Notes under the pieces: model-generated
Told to the model about the DNA's origin: nothing
Database searches by the model: none
What the model saw: the letters and a program-made list of their open reading frames with translations, nothing else
Origin: Tanytarsus gracilentus
Taxonomy: Eukaryota; Arthropoda; Insecta; Diptera; Chironomidae
NCBI GenBank assembly: GCA_038502055.1
Contig: JAXRKN010000013.1
Coordinates: 1-64,000, forward strand
Length of the DNA stretch: 64,000 bases
Direction: 5' to 3'
Shown: positions 31,701-42,690 of the stretch, in pieces
Layout: each line of letters opens with the position of its first letter
Position numbering within the stretch: the first letter of the stretch is position 1
Position numbers and translations under genes: made by a program

Positions 31701-34700
31701 CAAATTAAATTCAATGTTATCTTTTCTCATAGTTTTACCTGAATCACCTGTAATATTAGACCGATGGGGTAGACAACTAAATGGAACTAAAATTGGTCCC
31801 ATGCAGGAAGGAGAAGATATCATTTTATCATGTAGAGTCGTTGGAGGTTAGTATGAAAAAACTCATTAAATACCATTTTTAAATATTCTAAAATCATTTT
31901 TAAAAAGTTAATCGAAACCTCAAAAAAGTTCTTTGAGTACCAAATCGTACATTATGAAGCATCAATAAAAAAAAGCCACAATATTTTGCCACTTTAATAG
32001 TTGCAAAAAAGGTAATATAAATGCCTTGGAACTTGGAGCAACTTGAAAAGAGCACAACAAGTTCAAATTACAAGAAAGTTATTTTTTAACGTCAACACAT
32101 TTTCCGAAACATTCAAAAAGTTTAAAAATAATTTTTTCAACCCTTGCGTAAACAGCGTAAGGAGAATAGCAAAGTGATAACTAACGCTAAACTTTTTAAC
32201 TGTTAAAGTTTTTTCCACTGAGCCGTAACGTTTTTGCATATACTTTCTCTCTCTCTCTCTCTCTTCACCCATTTGTTGTTAATGTAATCAAAATTGAGTT
32301 GAATTTCCATAAAAAAGCAATTAAATCTTTTTTCATCAACAACTTGTTTCCCTCCTATTACCTTTTCCACCTTACATTCACTCAATTGTGCTTTTTTCCT
32401 CTCCTGCACTCGCTTCATTCTAGCAACATCAACACCAATAATACAAAGTGTGCTGGTGCCGAGTTAAAGTGGTGCGGGGAAAAAATTAACATTTTACTCA
32501 ATCTCCAGGTGGAATTTGGAATTTATTACAGCAATTTTCAATGTTTCTTGTTCATATTTTTCAAAAACAATTTTTTTCTCTTCTCTTGTTCACACAATAG
32601 GACGTCCTCAGCCAGCAGTTCGGTGGCTAATAAACGGCATAGCAGTAGACGATCAATATGAACATAATTCGGGCGATGTTATAGAAAATCGACTTCTGTG
32701 GCCGCATATCCAGAGAAATAATCTCAACTCAATTTTTACCTGCCAAGCTTCCAATACGAAACTTGTAGAGCCTAAGGAAACGAGCTTTGTATTAGACATG
32801 CATTGTAAGTTGCTTTTTTGTGTGTGGGTAACAATTGAAAATTGACTTTTTGGCTTCACGAGAAATGTATTCTCACTGAGAAGTTTTCTATACATTTTAA
32901 TTAAAAGATTCGAATTTTGGGGAAAATAAATTGGTCACCTCGCAAGTGTTTCAACTTGGATAGATGCAAACCAGTGCAGCTTCAATCCTTACTGTAGTTC
33001 TCGCGTCGGATATGCTAAGACTCAAGCATTCTTACTCAAGATAAAAGTCTAGGAATCTTCAAACATCCTCCATCTAGTCTAGTCGATTAGAATGGAATGT
33101 ACTCGTCGTAAATATTTTGTCTGTTAGTGAGAATTTTAATGAAGGTCTCATACAGTGTTTCCAACTAAACACAGTCTCGACTGAAACTTTGCAGTTTGCA
33201 GTTGGTAAAAAATAATAAAAGATAGCCCTACTTATAGAGAAAGGGTTAAAAATACCGGCATTTTTAAAAATATTAAAATTTATCCTCATAAAAACAACAC
33301 GAGCTCCGGAAAAATCCCTTTACCCGACTGTTAAATATTACATTTAACGTATGAAAAATCCCATAAGGGAATTTGTCATACCGACACTGTTCACTCGGAA
33401 TTATCATTTCGAATTTAAACGATGCAACTATTGCATCCTCTTCTTAATCATTTGTTCTCATATCGTTCTTTTCTATCTCAACTCGCACCGAGTAAAGACG
33501 TATTTCCCTTACGCTCCGTTACAAATTGTAAGAAATATTTTACCACGTGCTAAACTCAAATTATTATATTTAAATATTTATTTATAGTTGTTAAATCGCC
33601 ACAATAAACACTGAACTAAAATAATTCGTTTTATCGGTGATATAAACCATTTGCAGCGGAGTGGAAGGATTCGCGTTGAGACGACATTTCTCAACATTAT
33701 TTAACAAAATTTTGTGCATTATTTAACAAAAGTTATTTGACAAATTTTACGTTAAAACTGCAATATGGTGAAAGTGTTTAGTGGACTAACCCAAAAGGGA
33801 AAACCCACAATACTTTCGATCATAATCCTGGAAAAAGCATAAGCTTAGACATCCAGCAACATAACCTCACACACTCACACTTGTGTAAACACGTGTTGTA
33901 GTTCGTCGTAAAGATCCATCGACGGAGTTCAGCCTTTGTTCGTCTGCCAACGCCCTAGCTGCTCGCGCAACACTCACGGCTCGACATCTCGCCAGTCGCA
34001 AGATCTTCTCACAACTTCGCATGCACACACACTTACAGCTAACCCTAGTCGCACATCACCTCATCACTTGGTTCTAATCCAAATTGATGAAAATTCATCA
34101 CTGCAAGTTGAACTCAAACGCATAAGCGCAGAGAAAGAAGAGCTTGCTCTAAGTAACGCTCAACTGCAAGCTTTATTCAAACAAATTGAAAGCCGATGTG
34201 CACAACAAAGGCTCTCAAGCACCATCACACACCGCAAAAAATCCAAGTGACGTCACTCTTGATACCTCTTCGATCTATGTGACAGCCCTTGTCGACTTCA
34301 GCGCCCCCTTCCGAGGTACCTGCTCATCCGCGTATTCTTCGCTGGACGGGTGAACATCGCTGGAATCCTCAGAAACCTTCGATTCGGTCGTTCGCCCTTC
34401 CCCCTGCATCCGCTGCGGGCCTGCGATCGCGGATCCTCAACGCAGAAATTGATATATTTAGTTCTTTTTCCTCTCGCGCCGGGGGGAGAATTAAATATCA
34501 TTAACGATAAAATCCCTAAATTTGTCTCCGCCTGTTCCTCGGAATTATCATCGAATTTACGGCAACTATTGCATCCTCTTCTTATCATTTCCATACGTTC
34601 TTTTCTATCTGACTCGCACCGAGTAAAGACGTATTTCCCTTACGCTCCGTTCAAATTGTAAGAAATATTTTACCACGTGCTAAACTCAAATTATTATATT

Positions 34701-37700
34701 TAAATATTTATTTATAGTTGTTAATCGCCACAATAAACACTGAACTAAAATAATTCGTTTTATCGGTGATATAAACCATTTGCAGCGGAGTGGAAGGATT
34801 CGCGTTGAGACGACATTTCTCAACACCCGACTAAAGAAAATTCGTCTATTGTCTTTCCATCTTCTCTGATTTTCTATCATCCTTTTATCATTTTCACGCT
34901 CTCGCACTCATGCAGTAAAGCCTTTAACCGTAGAAATAAGAAGACCTCCATCACGAATGGTTGCAGATCGAAGATACGAAATTGTGTGTGAAAGCTCAGG
35001 TTCTCGACCGAATGCAATCATAACCTGGTACAAGGGAAAACGGCAGCTCCGAAGAACGAAGGTAAATTTTATGAAAACTGAACAAGATAATCGTTATAAT
35101 CAGCTTAAATCGACTATAAAGTTTCACTCGTTCTTCTCGACGAAGTAGAAAGAAAAGTTGTGTGTTAAGCAGACGAAGAAGATATAAAAGTTAATTTTTC
35201 TTATTTTCTTTCTTTACATACACGGAATAAAAAACTTTTAAAGGATGAGATTTTAAATAATACCACAAAATCGGAACTGAGCTTCTCACCTACTGTTGAA
35301 GATGATGGGAAATTTATGGTTTGCCGAGCGGAGCATCCCACCGTGAGCGGACTTTTTCTCGAAGCAACACATAAACTCAGTGTTGTCTGTAAGTTCTTCT
35401 CTTCATATTCATAATTTTGAATTTTTTACTTCGTTTTATAAGAATAAATCCATTTTGCGAACTTTCCCTTTTTGAGTAATTAACGAGAAAATTATGTTTC
35501 AATAACTTACAACACAAGTGTCTTCTGCATTTTTATTTGAAATTTAGGTGTATTTAATTTTTAAAAATGAATGCTAAGTGGGTAATTTTTGCACTCAATG
35601 AAATTTGATTTTTTTCATGAAGACGTCAAAAGTGTTGAGTTACGAGGGGGAAGAGTGGATGTGTAAACAATGTGATGAAAATTTCCATTCGATAATTAAA
35701 AACGACGTTAGAAACAACACCTGATCTCCTGTTGTTTTTTCCTCAACGTGTTCCTCCTCCTCATCAATTGATTCTCCTTCGAGGCAAATGATTTCCATTT
35801 TGCAAAAAGCTATCTCTTTTGCTTGCATCAAGTTCTGCTTTGCAATTGATGTTCATCTGACAGATAAGTCTATTATATGGCAAAAAACATAGCTCAGCAG
35901 GAGTTTGTGTGGTTTCTTTGATGCCGACATTAATGATGAGCATCACTTATCCCACCCTCATTGTATCCTGTATTCAAATAAACATGCTTAAACTTCCATA
36001 ATACACAAATACATACACTCAGCACTTCGAGAAAAGATAGAGCACAAACACGTGAGAAAGATGTTCATGAGAATTTTCGGAAACTGAAAACCGAACAAAA
36101 TGAAAATAAACATAAATTTTAATATAATGGGATTATATTAGCCACTCGGTTGGCTGTTTCTTCTGACACTTTTTTAAAGGGAACTTTAGAAGATGAAAAG
36201 CATTTGTAAAAAAAAATATTTTAATTTTTTATATTTAAGAATTTTGCAAGAACTTATTCAGTATCAATTTCCCTCTCGAGAGCCGTTAAAATTCCTCAAA
36301 TTTCACCAGAAATTGAAAATTGATTCCTGCACTTAATGAGATTTTCATCCATGACACAAACATTTTCCTCGAATTTTTTTCTCACTCGAGTGCACTCCAT
36401 GAAAAATGCATCATAATATTAGTAATTTATATTCGTAAGATTTATGGTTTGCTTAGGCAAGTGGATTTTCATCTGCATGTGCACAAGAGAGAGAATCGAT
36501 GAAATGCCGTTTTTGGAAACTTGAAGCTTGTAACACATGGGATCAATTATTCCTTTCTCTGCATACACAGCAATAACCAATCTAGAGTGTATTACATTGC
36601 CACACACACTCGACTTCTAGTAAGAGAGTGAAAAAATTCTCCACTGAGCAATAAAATTGAAAATTTATGTTCACATCAGATTGAAGTATTTTCATGAATA
36701 TCCACATGGAGAGAACTTTTTGCCTTCTAACAAGCATCAAATGTTCATAAAGTATATTCATGTTCATATATTTTCTTTCTAATACCTTCTACATGTATCG
36801 TAATTCTAATTGAAAAATTTCAAACTTGCTCAATTGAAATAATGGCACTCTGTGGGGTTTAAGAATTATGGCGTGTGGGAAAATTTAAATGTTTGTTTTT
36901 ATTTATTGTGATTTAAAAATATTTTATTTTAAATCCGTTAAATTTTTAAAAAGCTTACATTTTATTTCTAGTTGCTAAAATTTAAAGTTTTAGTGGAAAA
37001 AATATGTTTAAGTAATTTCAAACTTTTTGTTGATAGTTGACTCAAGTCTGTTCGTTCTTATCATCCAGCAATGATTGCAAACATTTATCATTAATATTGA
37101 AGAAATTCTCTATTAAATTAACAAACTTTTGCTTGTTATAGTTCCTCCACTTGTGAACTTAGCACTTGGCTCTACTCTCTCGAATGACGATATTAAGGAG
37201 GGAGATGATGTCTACTTTGAATGCCATGTTCAAGCAAATCCCAAGTTTACAAAGCTCTCGTGGCTTCACAATGTAAGTAGTTTTTCAATTTTCTTTTCTC
37301 GGTAATCATTTTTTGACGTTTCTTGAGATTTATTTATAAATAAAACTCGAAGATAATTTTTTTGAGATTTAAAACATTTCTAGATGGAAAATATTTTGCC
37401 ATGAAATTTTTTAAGCCAAATAATTTCTATAGAATTTTTCAATTGCTTAATTCATTAAAACATTGTAATTTTTTCTTCCTCGAGACTAACTCGAAACATG
37501 ATGGAATTTTAATTTAAAGAGAACTCGCAAAAACTTTTCACTTCTTTTTAATGAGATAAATTTTTCTTCTTCTCATGAAGCAGAAGAAATGAATCTGTAT
37601 ATTAAAATAATAAATTTAATGAGGATCTGAATGCAACATAAAAAAAAGAGAGGAGAGCAAAGAATTTATAGGAAGGCTAAATTGAAGATAAAAGTGCGAT

Positions 37701-40700
37701 TTTGCATTTATTTCCAGATAAAGTGGATGAAGAAAAAAACTTGCTCAAACATAAAAAAGGAAAATCGCCTTTCATTCCTCTGAAGGTTTCCTTTGCGCCG
37801 TTCATATAAAATACATAAAGCTTTCCTTCTCTCTGAAGCTCATAAAAAATGACTTAAAATGAGCTCAAACCGAACATCGGACGGATAAAAATAAGAAAAC
37901 TCACAAATTTTTTAATCGTCAAAATATTTTTATTTCTCGACTCATATCAGGGCATTCATCTAACGCATAATGCATCAGCTCGAATAATTAGATCGAACCA
38001 GAGTTTGGTGCTTCAGAAGGTCAGCCGGACTTCAAGCGGAAATTACGCCTGTAGCGCTTTTAATTCGGAAGGGGAAACCGTCAGTAATCAACTCCCACTG
38101 AGGGTCAAATGTAAGTCTTAAAGAAGATTCTCTTCTATTTTGGATCTGTACTTTTGGGGAGATCTCGAGGTCTGAAATGTAAAAATGAAAGCTTTTATTA
38201 AAAGCTCCAAATCGATATGAAAATTAGTAGAACCTTGAAAACTTTCAATTCTCTTTAATTTTCTTCACATTCGTCCTCGAGCGGGCGTAAAAATGTCGTC
38301 GAATTATCTTAAAAAATATTAGATTAAAAATAGTTTGAAGATAGTTTAGTTTTAAATAAAAGAAAATTCAATTCATAAGTCGTTAAAGCAATGACGAGAG
38401 GTAAAAAAAAAGTAGCAATGAAGCAGCTTCACCAGAAATCGCAAATAAAAAAGTCGAGTCTCCAGCAACAACAACAATTCTTGAGAGCAAATCGTGGTCA
38501 ATAAGTGAGCAAGTATTTATGAAATTAGTGAAGAGTGTTGAGTTGATATCTGCAAAAATTGATGAAATTAGGAAGATGTAAAATGCATGAAGTCTAAACA
38601 AGAAGCAATTTTCGTGTCATTAATATTTTGGATAAAAAAGTTGAAAACTTAGAGAAGATTGCCGAGAGAGAATCACCAGTTTGTGAAGAAATGAGTAACG
38701 ATGTGAAAAAAATTAAAAAGAAGACCTTTGACCGTGATCAAGAAAAATTAAATGATCGTCTGATAATGAAAAATTTGCAATATGAAATAATTGATGATAA
38801 AGCCATGATGAAGTCGATCATAAAAATGTTTTCGCTACACTCGAGATAAACATTAACGAAACACAATTTAATGCATTTGCAACAAAGACGAATGATAAAA
38901 AAGCAGCCAACATTGTCGTTAAACTTTCATCAGAAATTCTAAAGTCTGAAATAGTGCGGAAATACAGAAAAGTTAAGAAGGAAGGCAATTCATTGTTGGT
39001 AAAAAACTCGCAAATATACCAGACAGTCACCCTCTCAGTGGAAAAATGGTCCAGATTGCAAACAAGCTGTCCAGATATAACACCATCCTCATCCAAAACG
39101 CTCGCGATAATGTTCCCTCTCATTTTGATTTCGTTTATGATACGCCTGAATCTTTGATTATGGTCAATATCAACAACAAATTTTATCAGATTGAGAATAA
39201 CGACGATATCGATACACTCGTTGATGAAGTTGACAGAATAAGAAAGAAAAAGAAGACAATGAAAAAGCGTTTAAAGAGATTGCTTCGCTGTTTGACAGAA
39301 TGGAAGAAAGGAGGACTCAATCTAAACTAATTTATAAAATATGAATTTAAATTTTTTTAAAGAACATTATGATAAAATCGTTATAAACTATTCTCTCTAT
39401 TTTTTAAAAAAAAACTGTGCACAAGCTTTGCTTAAACAGTCAATAAATAAATTTTCGGATTAAAAAAAAATTCAATAAAAATTAATTCTTTTTTTTATCA
39501 TTCACTACCTTCTCATGACATCATAGATGCTCCGGTATGTTCGAGCGAAAAGGTCGTCCTTATTGGAGCGGCAAAGGACGAGAACATTGAAGTAATTTGT
39601 GATATTAATGCAGACCCGCCAGCAAGGTTTTACCTCCATTGTGCATTAATTAACTCGTCAATTATCGAGAAATTTTTTCTTACAGTAAATTCCGATGGAA
39701 ATTTAACAATTCTGGTGAGATTTTGTTTCTTGACTCGGAGCGATTCAGTAAAAATGGAACACGAAGCATTCTTCATTACACGCCCGTCACGGAACAGGTT
39801 GGAGATAATTTTTAAAATGTTACCTCATCTTTATTGTACTCTGGCTACGATGATGATGATGATCATGCACAAAAATTCCAACATCTAAAATAGAAAATTG
39901 CTTTCCCTCTGGTTTTTTTGCAGGACTTTGGAACATTGTCATGTTGGGCTATAAATGAGATTGGCGAACAATCTGTTAGTTGCTTATTTCAAGTTGTTCT
40001 GGCAGGTAATAACCATTAATGTCATATCATTTCAAACTATAGTACAACATTGCTCGCTTACTCGAGCCTTGCTACCGGACGAATTGTCATGAGTTGAAAA
40101 TGATTTTCTCTCACTCCATTTACATTCTACAGTCATTCCATCACCTGTCACAAACTGCAGCGTTAGTAATTATACACGAGACGTGGCAGAGATTCAGTGC
40201 ATAGCGGGCTATGATGGTGGACTGCCGCAGCGCTTTTCACTTGAAATGATGTCCAGGAAGACGAAGGCAGTCAAGTAATTGAAAACTATTTTTAGACACT
40301 CTTGAAATTGCAAAGTTATTTCTTTAATTTTATATAGACATTTAATCTTTTTTGTACACAATTTTTCCATTTTCCATTACCATAAAACTTTTATTAATAT
40401 ATCACAAATAAAATCTTCTTCTTTTTTCTTTCTCATTCATTTCCATTTTCACTATCTGACATCGTAAATCTACAAATTTACTTCTGCCCGGACAGATACA
40501 ACTTTACTAACCTTGATGAGCCATTTTTCATGTTAGACATGCTAGAGTTAATTAATGCAAAGCTAATAGAAGAGAATGACTCCGTGTTAATTGTTATTTA
40601 TGCTGTTAATCAAAAAGGTAGAAGTCAACCGGTTATCATTCGTGATTTAGAACTTGGTGCTGTTGTAAAATTAGATAGAGGTAAATATGATAAGCAATTA

Positions 40701-42690
40701 TGCGAACTCCACCCAAATAGACACGTATAAAAATTATGAATTAAAATTTTATGATTTGCAGTTGTAAAAAAATATGTGTGCTATCTTGAATGACACGTGT
40801 TTGATACTAAAAAATTTAAATTTTCAAAAAAGTTCAAGTGGTGAAATATTTCCTTTAAAATGTTCACTCTCTTGAACTTTACATGTCATTAAAATATTGT
40901 AAATTAATTTTTTTCCCTTCTTTACTTTCACAGATAATTTAATAGTCGCTAATGCACAAGACTCAACGCCATATTTTATTGGCATCGTGTCGACAATTAT
41001 ATTCGTATTTATATTCATTGCTTTTAAAATTATGTCCATTTGTTGGACGTCGTCACAAGATTCCTCGAGTAAGCGTGCTATTGCAACAACAACGACGACG
41101 ACACCAACGACACTCTCGCACAATGATCATCAACTGAATGGAGCGACAAAATTGACAAATCATTCGAATAATTTGCTGATAATTAGCAGCTATAATGGCA
41201 GTATTAAGGTTAGTGGTCAATAATTTCCTTCCTTATTTTGTCGTTGACAAGTCCTCAAGTATTATCGCAGTCATAAAGTCACTTACATTACGACTAATTA
41301 ACCTCACTTCTGTGTTGCATGTAGAAAAATGGTATTACCAACGGTGGGCAGGCAATCACTACATTTACATCGCCCACGAGCAGTCTCAAGAGCAACAAGC
41401 CAACGATAGATGACGATAGAAATCCAGATATAATTCCCGCGTATCATCAATATGGTAAACAATAATAAATAATTCAATAAAAAAAAGAGAGAACGAGAAT
41501 TCTCCATTTAGCATCTCTCCGGGTGTAATACGTCGAAATTAATCTCGTAATCATTAATTATAGGCTCATCGATACCGAGCAATGCAGAAGAGCCGTATAG
41601 CTATAAATCTTTTCAGCAGCAAGACGTAAGTATCTAATTTTTTTTCGGTGGATACTGTTGGGAGGCATTAAGGGTAATTTATAATTTTTAATTAAAATGG
41701 GAATTAAAAATTTAACGACTTTTAAACGTTTGTTAAATTTATTTTAATTTCCATCTCTTTCAAACTTTAAGGAATTTTCCTCACAATAAATATCCGCGTA
41801 CTTTTTAAGGATCTACCAGCGTGTCAAAATTTCTCATACACCCAATGGGAATTTGATGATAATCCCGGGCCTTTTCATTCCTCTCATGCTAAAATCTTGG
41901 GTGAATTTACTTATACACGCGGGTTTCTTATAACTTAAATTTCATTTCATTGTCCTTGCCTCACTTTTCCCCCTTGACTTCTGTACAAAATGCTTCTGTT
42001 GCTGAAATTATTATTTGTATGTGTCTTGATGGTAGGAAAAAGGGAAAGTAGAGGGAGGAAAATTTATACAACTTTCCTCCCTTTCCGACTCAAATTGTCA
42101 TGGGAAACATTCGAAAACTTCTCAGTTGTTAAAGAAAAATATCTTCTGGTCGAGTGTATTTATGCTGACTCGTTGAAGCGAGATGTTGCTTTTTTAAATA
42201 AGGGACAAAAAGAAAATAAAAGTCTTCAAGTTGTTATAAACTTTATTAGTTGTTGTTGGGGAAGATTTTTCTTTAAAGATTGTTGAAGAAATTTGGTTAG
42301 AACGCGTTGTGATTTTTATTAAGGTAATTTTTGAAGGTTTTCGAATCAATTGTTGCTTAACAACTTTTGAAAAATTTAAATTTCGAAAAATCGTTAAATT
42401 TTGCAATTATTTTAATAGAGGCGTAAATTATATTTAAAAAAATTAAACACAGCAACAAAAATTCTCATAGGATCATAAACTCACTTCACTAGCTTTAACT
42501 CAATTAGCTGTCTTCTTTAATTTTTGCATCATCCTAATGACTTAAATCGTCCCTTTTTTCTCTCTTTTACTTTTCAAAGGCATTTCACCTAATTAGTACG
42601 TCGATGCTCTCGAAGCATGCTGCAAGATCGATAAATGAGGAAATTAAAGAGCGCCTCATGAATGCCAAAGTTCCGGAGAGTTGTGTTTAA
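19665..42690 (+). CDS. Sidestep-family immunoglobulin cell-surface receptor, 19 coding exons
   Basis: Join 19665-19761, 27742-27871, 28882-29002, 30041-30134, 31733-31846, 32601-32804, 34916-35061, 35244-35388, 37142-37272, 37951-38110, 39527-39626, 39686-39797, 39924-40005, 40133-40274, 40496-40680, 40934-41208, 41325-41454, 41564-41625, 42580-42690. All phases agree and the total is 2541 nt, giving 846 residues. Order: signal peptide; five Ig domains, each with its Cys pair (LPCPIS/YRCRID, LSCRVV/FTCQAS, IVCESS/MVCRAE, FECHVQ/YACSAF, VICDIN/LSCWAI); a fibronectin-III-like region (about 546-654); one transmembrane helix (about 668-691); and a cytoplasmic tail of about 155 residues ending VPESCV. 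Ig1 with GIPLYSVDVRDK, AKHWS and FGSRANFS is typical of the Drosophila Side family, which bind Beaten-path proteins in axon guidance and synaptic matching. Which paralogue this is cannot be settled here. Confidence 0.9.
27742..27871 (+). CDS. Sidestep-like exon 2: first half of Ig1
   Basis: The acceptor catgacag is followed by QIENVIAVEGKSVSLPCPI and later VFFFKSAQGGIPLY; the donor is gtgagt. This is the Ig1 B-strand cysteine and the family-typical GIPLYS. An in-frame ATG at 27699 would give MFLFALFRYLPIMTAQIEN, but that sequence is also the polypyrimidine tract, so I prefer the spliced start. Confidence 0.85.
28882..29002 (+). CDS. Sidestep-like exon 3: middle of Ig1
   Basis: Acceptor ttttgcag and donor gtaagc. 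It encodes VDVRDKSSQQLRAKHW and FGSRANFSIDNKSESLVIK, the most family-specific part of the Side Ig1 domain. Confidence 0.9.
30041..30134 (+). CDS. Sidestep-like exon 4: end of Ig1
   Basis: Acceptor ttctcacag and donor gtgagt. It encodes DIKRHDQGVYRCRIDF with the second Ig1 cysteine (the D-x-G-x-Y-x-C signature), then the G strand YTYNLSVI. Confidence 0.9.
31733..31846 (+). CDS. Sidestep-like exon 5: first half of Ig2
   Basis: Acceptor ttctcatag and donor gttagt. It encodes LPESPVILDRWG and EGEDIILSCRVVGG, the first Ig2 cysteine. Confidence 0.9.
32601..32804 (+). CDS. Sidestep-like exon 6: second half of Ig2
   Basis: Acceptor cacaatag and donor gtaagt. It continues RPQPAVRWLINGI (Ig C-strand Trp) and ends with FTCQASNTKLVEP, the second cysteine. 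Confidence 0.9.
33329..33696 (+). repeat. 5' LTR, 368 bp
   Basis: It is bounded by TGTT and AACA, and the 3' two-thirds align almost base for base with 34601-34825 (tcgcaccgagtaaagacg to cgacatttctcaaca). Confidence 0.85.
34489..34825 (+). repeat. 3' LTR, about 337 bp
   Basis: It follows the polypurine tract and ends TCTCAACA before the cccgac duplication. It is shorter than LTR1 because of about thirty scattered missing bases, many of them single. Confidence 0.8.
34916..35061 (+). CDS. Sidestep-like exon 7: first half of Ig3
   Basis: Acceptor tcatgcag and donor gtaaat. It encodes LKPLTVEIRRPPSRMV, RRYEIVCESSGSRP and ITWYKGKRQLRRTK, with the first Ig3 cysteine and the C-strand Trp. Confidence 0.9.
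35244..35388 (+). CDS. Sidestep-like exon 8: second half of Ig3
   Basis: Acceptor tttaaag and donor gtaagt. It encodes DEILNNTTKSELSFSP, the DDGKFMVCRAEHP cysteine motif and LEATHKLSVV. Confidence 0.9.
37142..37272 (+). CDS. Sidestep-like exon 9: first half of Ig4
   Basis: Acceptor gttatag and donor gtaagt. It encodes PPLVNLALGSTL, EGDDVYFECHVQANP and LSWLHN. Confidence 0.9.
37951..38110 (+). CDS. Sidestep-like exon 10: second half of Ig4
   Basis: Acceptor catatcag and donor gtaagt. It encodes SLVLQKVSRTSSGNYACSAF, NSEGETVSN and LPLRVK. Confidence 0.92.
38373..39466 (+). pseudogene. ORF1-only retroposon with FP-like domain, in a sidestep-like intron
   Basis: An insert of about 1.1 kb starts just before an ATG (38391), ends in a poly(A) run, and is flanked by aaaattcaat at 38363-38372 and 39467-39476, a probable target-site duplication. 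The coding sequence is broken by frame shifts (first in an A9 run near 38405) and stops. Its pieces are a Ser/Glu-rich leader; a coiled-coil segment (LDKKVENLEKIAERE); NDRLIMKNLQYEIID; IVVKLSSEILKSEIVRKYRK; then, after a one-base shift near 39018, IPDSHPLSGK, FDFVYDTPESLI and FYQIENNDDIDTLV. This order matches the ORF1 proteins of non-LTR retrotransposons that carry a baculovirus-FP-like domain. The tail is basic (KKKKTMKKRLKR). No reverse transcriptase follows. Confidence 0.6.
39527..39626 (+). CDS. Sidestep-like exon 11: start of Ig5
   Basis: Acceptor catcatag. The donor gttttacc is weak but phase-correct. It encodes APVCSSEKVVLIG and NIEVICDINADPPA. Confidence 0.88.
39686..39797 (+). CDS. 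Sidestep-like exon 12: middle of Ig5
   Basis: Acceptor ttcttacag; the donor gttgga is weak. It encodes KFRWKFNNSGEILFL and RSILHYTPVTEQ. The preceding intron is only 59 bp. Confidence 0.88.
39924..40005 (+). CDS. Sidestep-like exon 13: end of Ig5
   Basis: Acceptor ttttttgcag and donor gtaata. It encodes DFGTLSCWAINEIGEQ and CLFQVVLA, with the second Ig5 cysteine. Confidence 0.9.
40133..40274 (+). CDS. Sidestep-like exon 14: start of FnIII-like region
   Basis: Acceptor ttctacag and donor gtaatt. It encodes IPSPVTNCSVSNYT, IQCIAGYDGGLPQRF and LEMMSRKTKAVK. The pattern with GYDGGLPQ.F is typical of the membrane-proximal region of Side proteins. Confidence 0.9.
40496..40680 (+). CDS. Sidestep-like exon 15: end of FnIII-like region
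   Basis: Acceptor cggacag and donor gtaaat. It encodes YNFTNLDEPFFML, VLIVIYAVNQKGRSQP and LELGAVVKLDR; the YAVNQKGRS loop is a fibronectin-III G-strand feature. Confidence 0.9.
40934..41208 (+). CDS. Sidestep-like exon 16: transmembrane segment
   Basis: Acceptor tttcacag and donor gttagt. A hydrophobic run from PYFIGIVSTII to IFIAFKIMSIC (protein residues about 668-691) is the single transmembrane helix. A Thr-rich stretch coded by an acaacaacgacg repeat opens the cytoplasmic tail. Confidence 0.9.
41325..41454 (+). CDS. Sidestep-like exon 17: cytoplasmic
   Basis: Acceptor catgtag and donor gtaaac. It encodes KNGITNGGQAITTF, DDDRNPDIIPAYHQY; the D-x-NPDIIP block looks like a conserved cytoplasmic motif. 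Confidence 0.85.
41564..41625 (+). CDS. Sidestep-like exon 18: cytoplasmic
   Basis: Acceptor attatag and donor gtaagt. It encodes GSSIPSNAEEPYSYKSF plus QQQD. It is a short, phase-correct exon. Confidence 0.8.
42580..42690 (+). CDS. Sidestep-like exon 19: C-terminus and stop
   Basis: Acceptor tttcaaag. It encodes AFHLISTSMLSKHAARS and INEEIKERLMNAKVPESCV, then TAA. The KERLM-PESCV ending matches my recollection of Side-family C-termini and is compatible with a PDZ-type ligand. The first AATAAA afterwards is at 43105-43110. Confidence 0.88.
   Translation, partial: AFHLISTSMLSKHAARSINEEIKERLMNAKVPESCV

Larger units (their letters stand above)
33323..34831 (+). mobile_element. Deleted LTR retrotransposon in a sidestep-like intron
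   Basis: LTR1 is 33329-33696 (TGTTAAAT to TCTCAACA). LTR2 is about 34489-34825 and ends identically. The 6-bp target duplication cccgac is at 33323-33328 and 34826-34831. A polypurine tract (ggggggaga) directly precedes LTR2, and the orientation is plus. The internal part is only about 790 bp. It holds a short Met ORF at 33764 and a 104-codon ORF at 33936-34250 with a coiled-coil-like Glu/Leu-rich end (ISAEKEELALSNAQLQ), possibly a gag remnant. No reverse transcriptase or integrase is present, so the element is non-autonomous. LTR2 lost its first TG and many single bases relative to LTR1. Its end is 90 bp from the next exon. Confidence 0.85.

Noticed and set aside
34289..34661. ORFs in the 3' part of the LTR element
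   Set aside because: Short, overlapping on both strands and running into LTR2; no gag or pol motif recognised.
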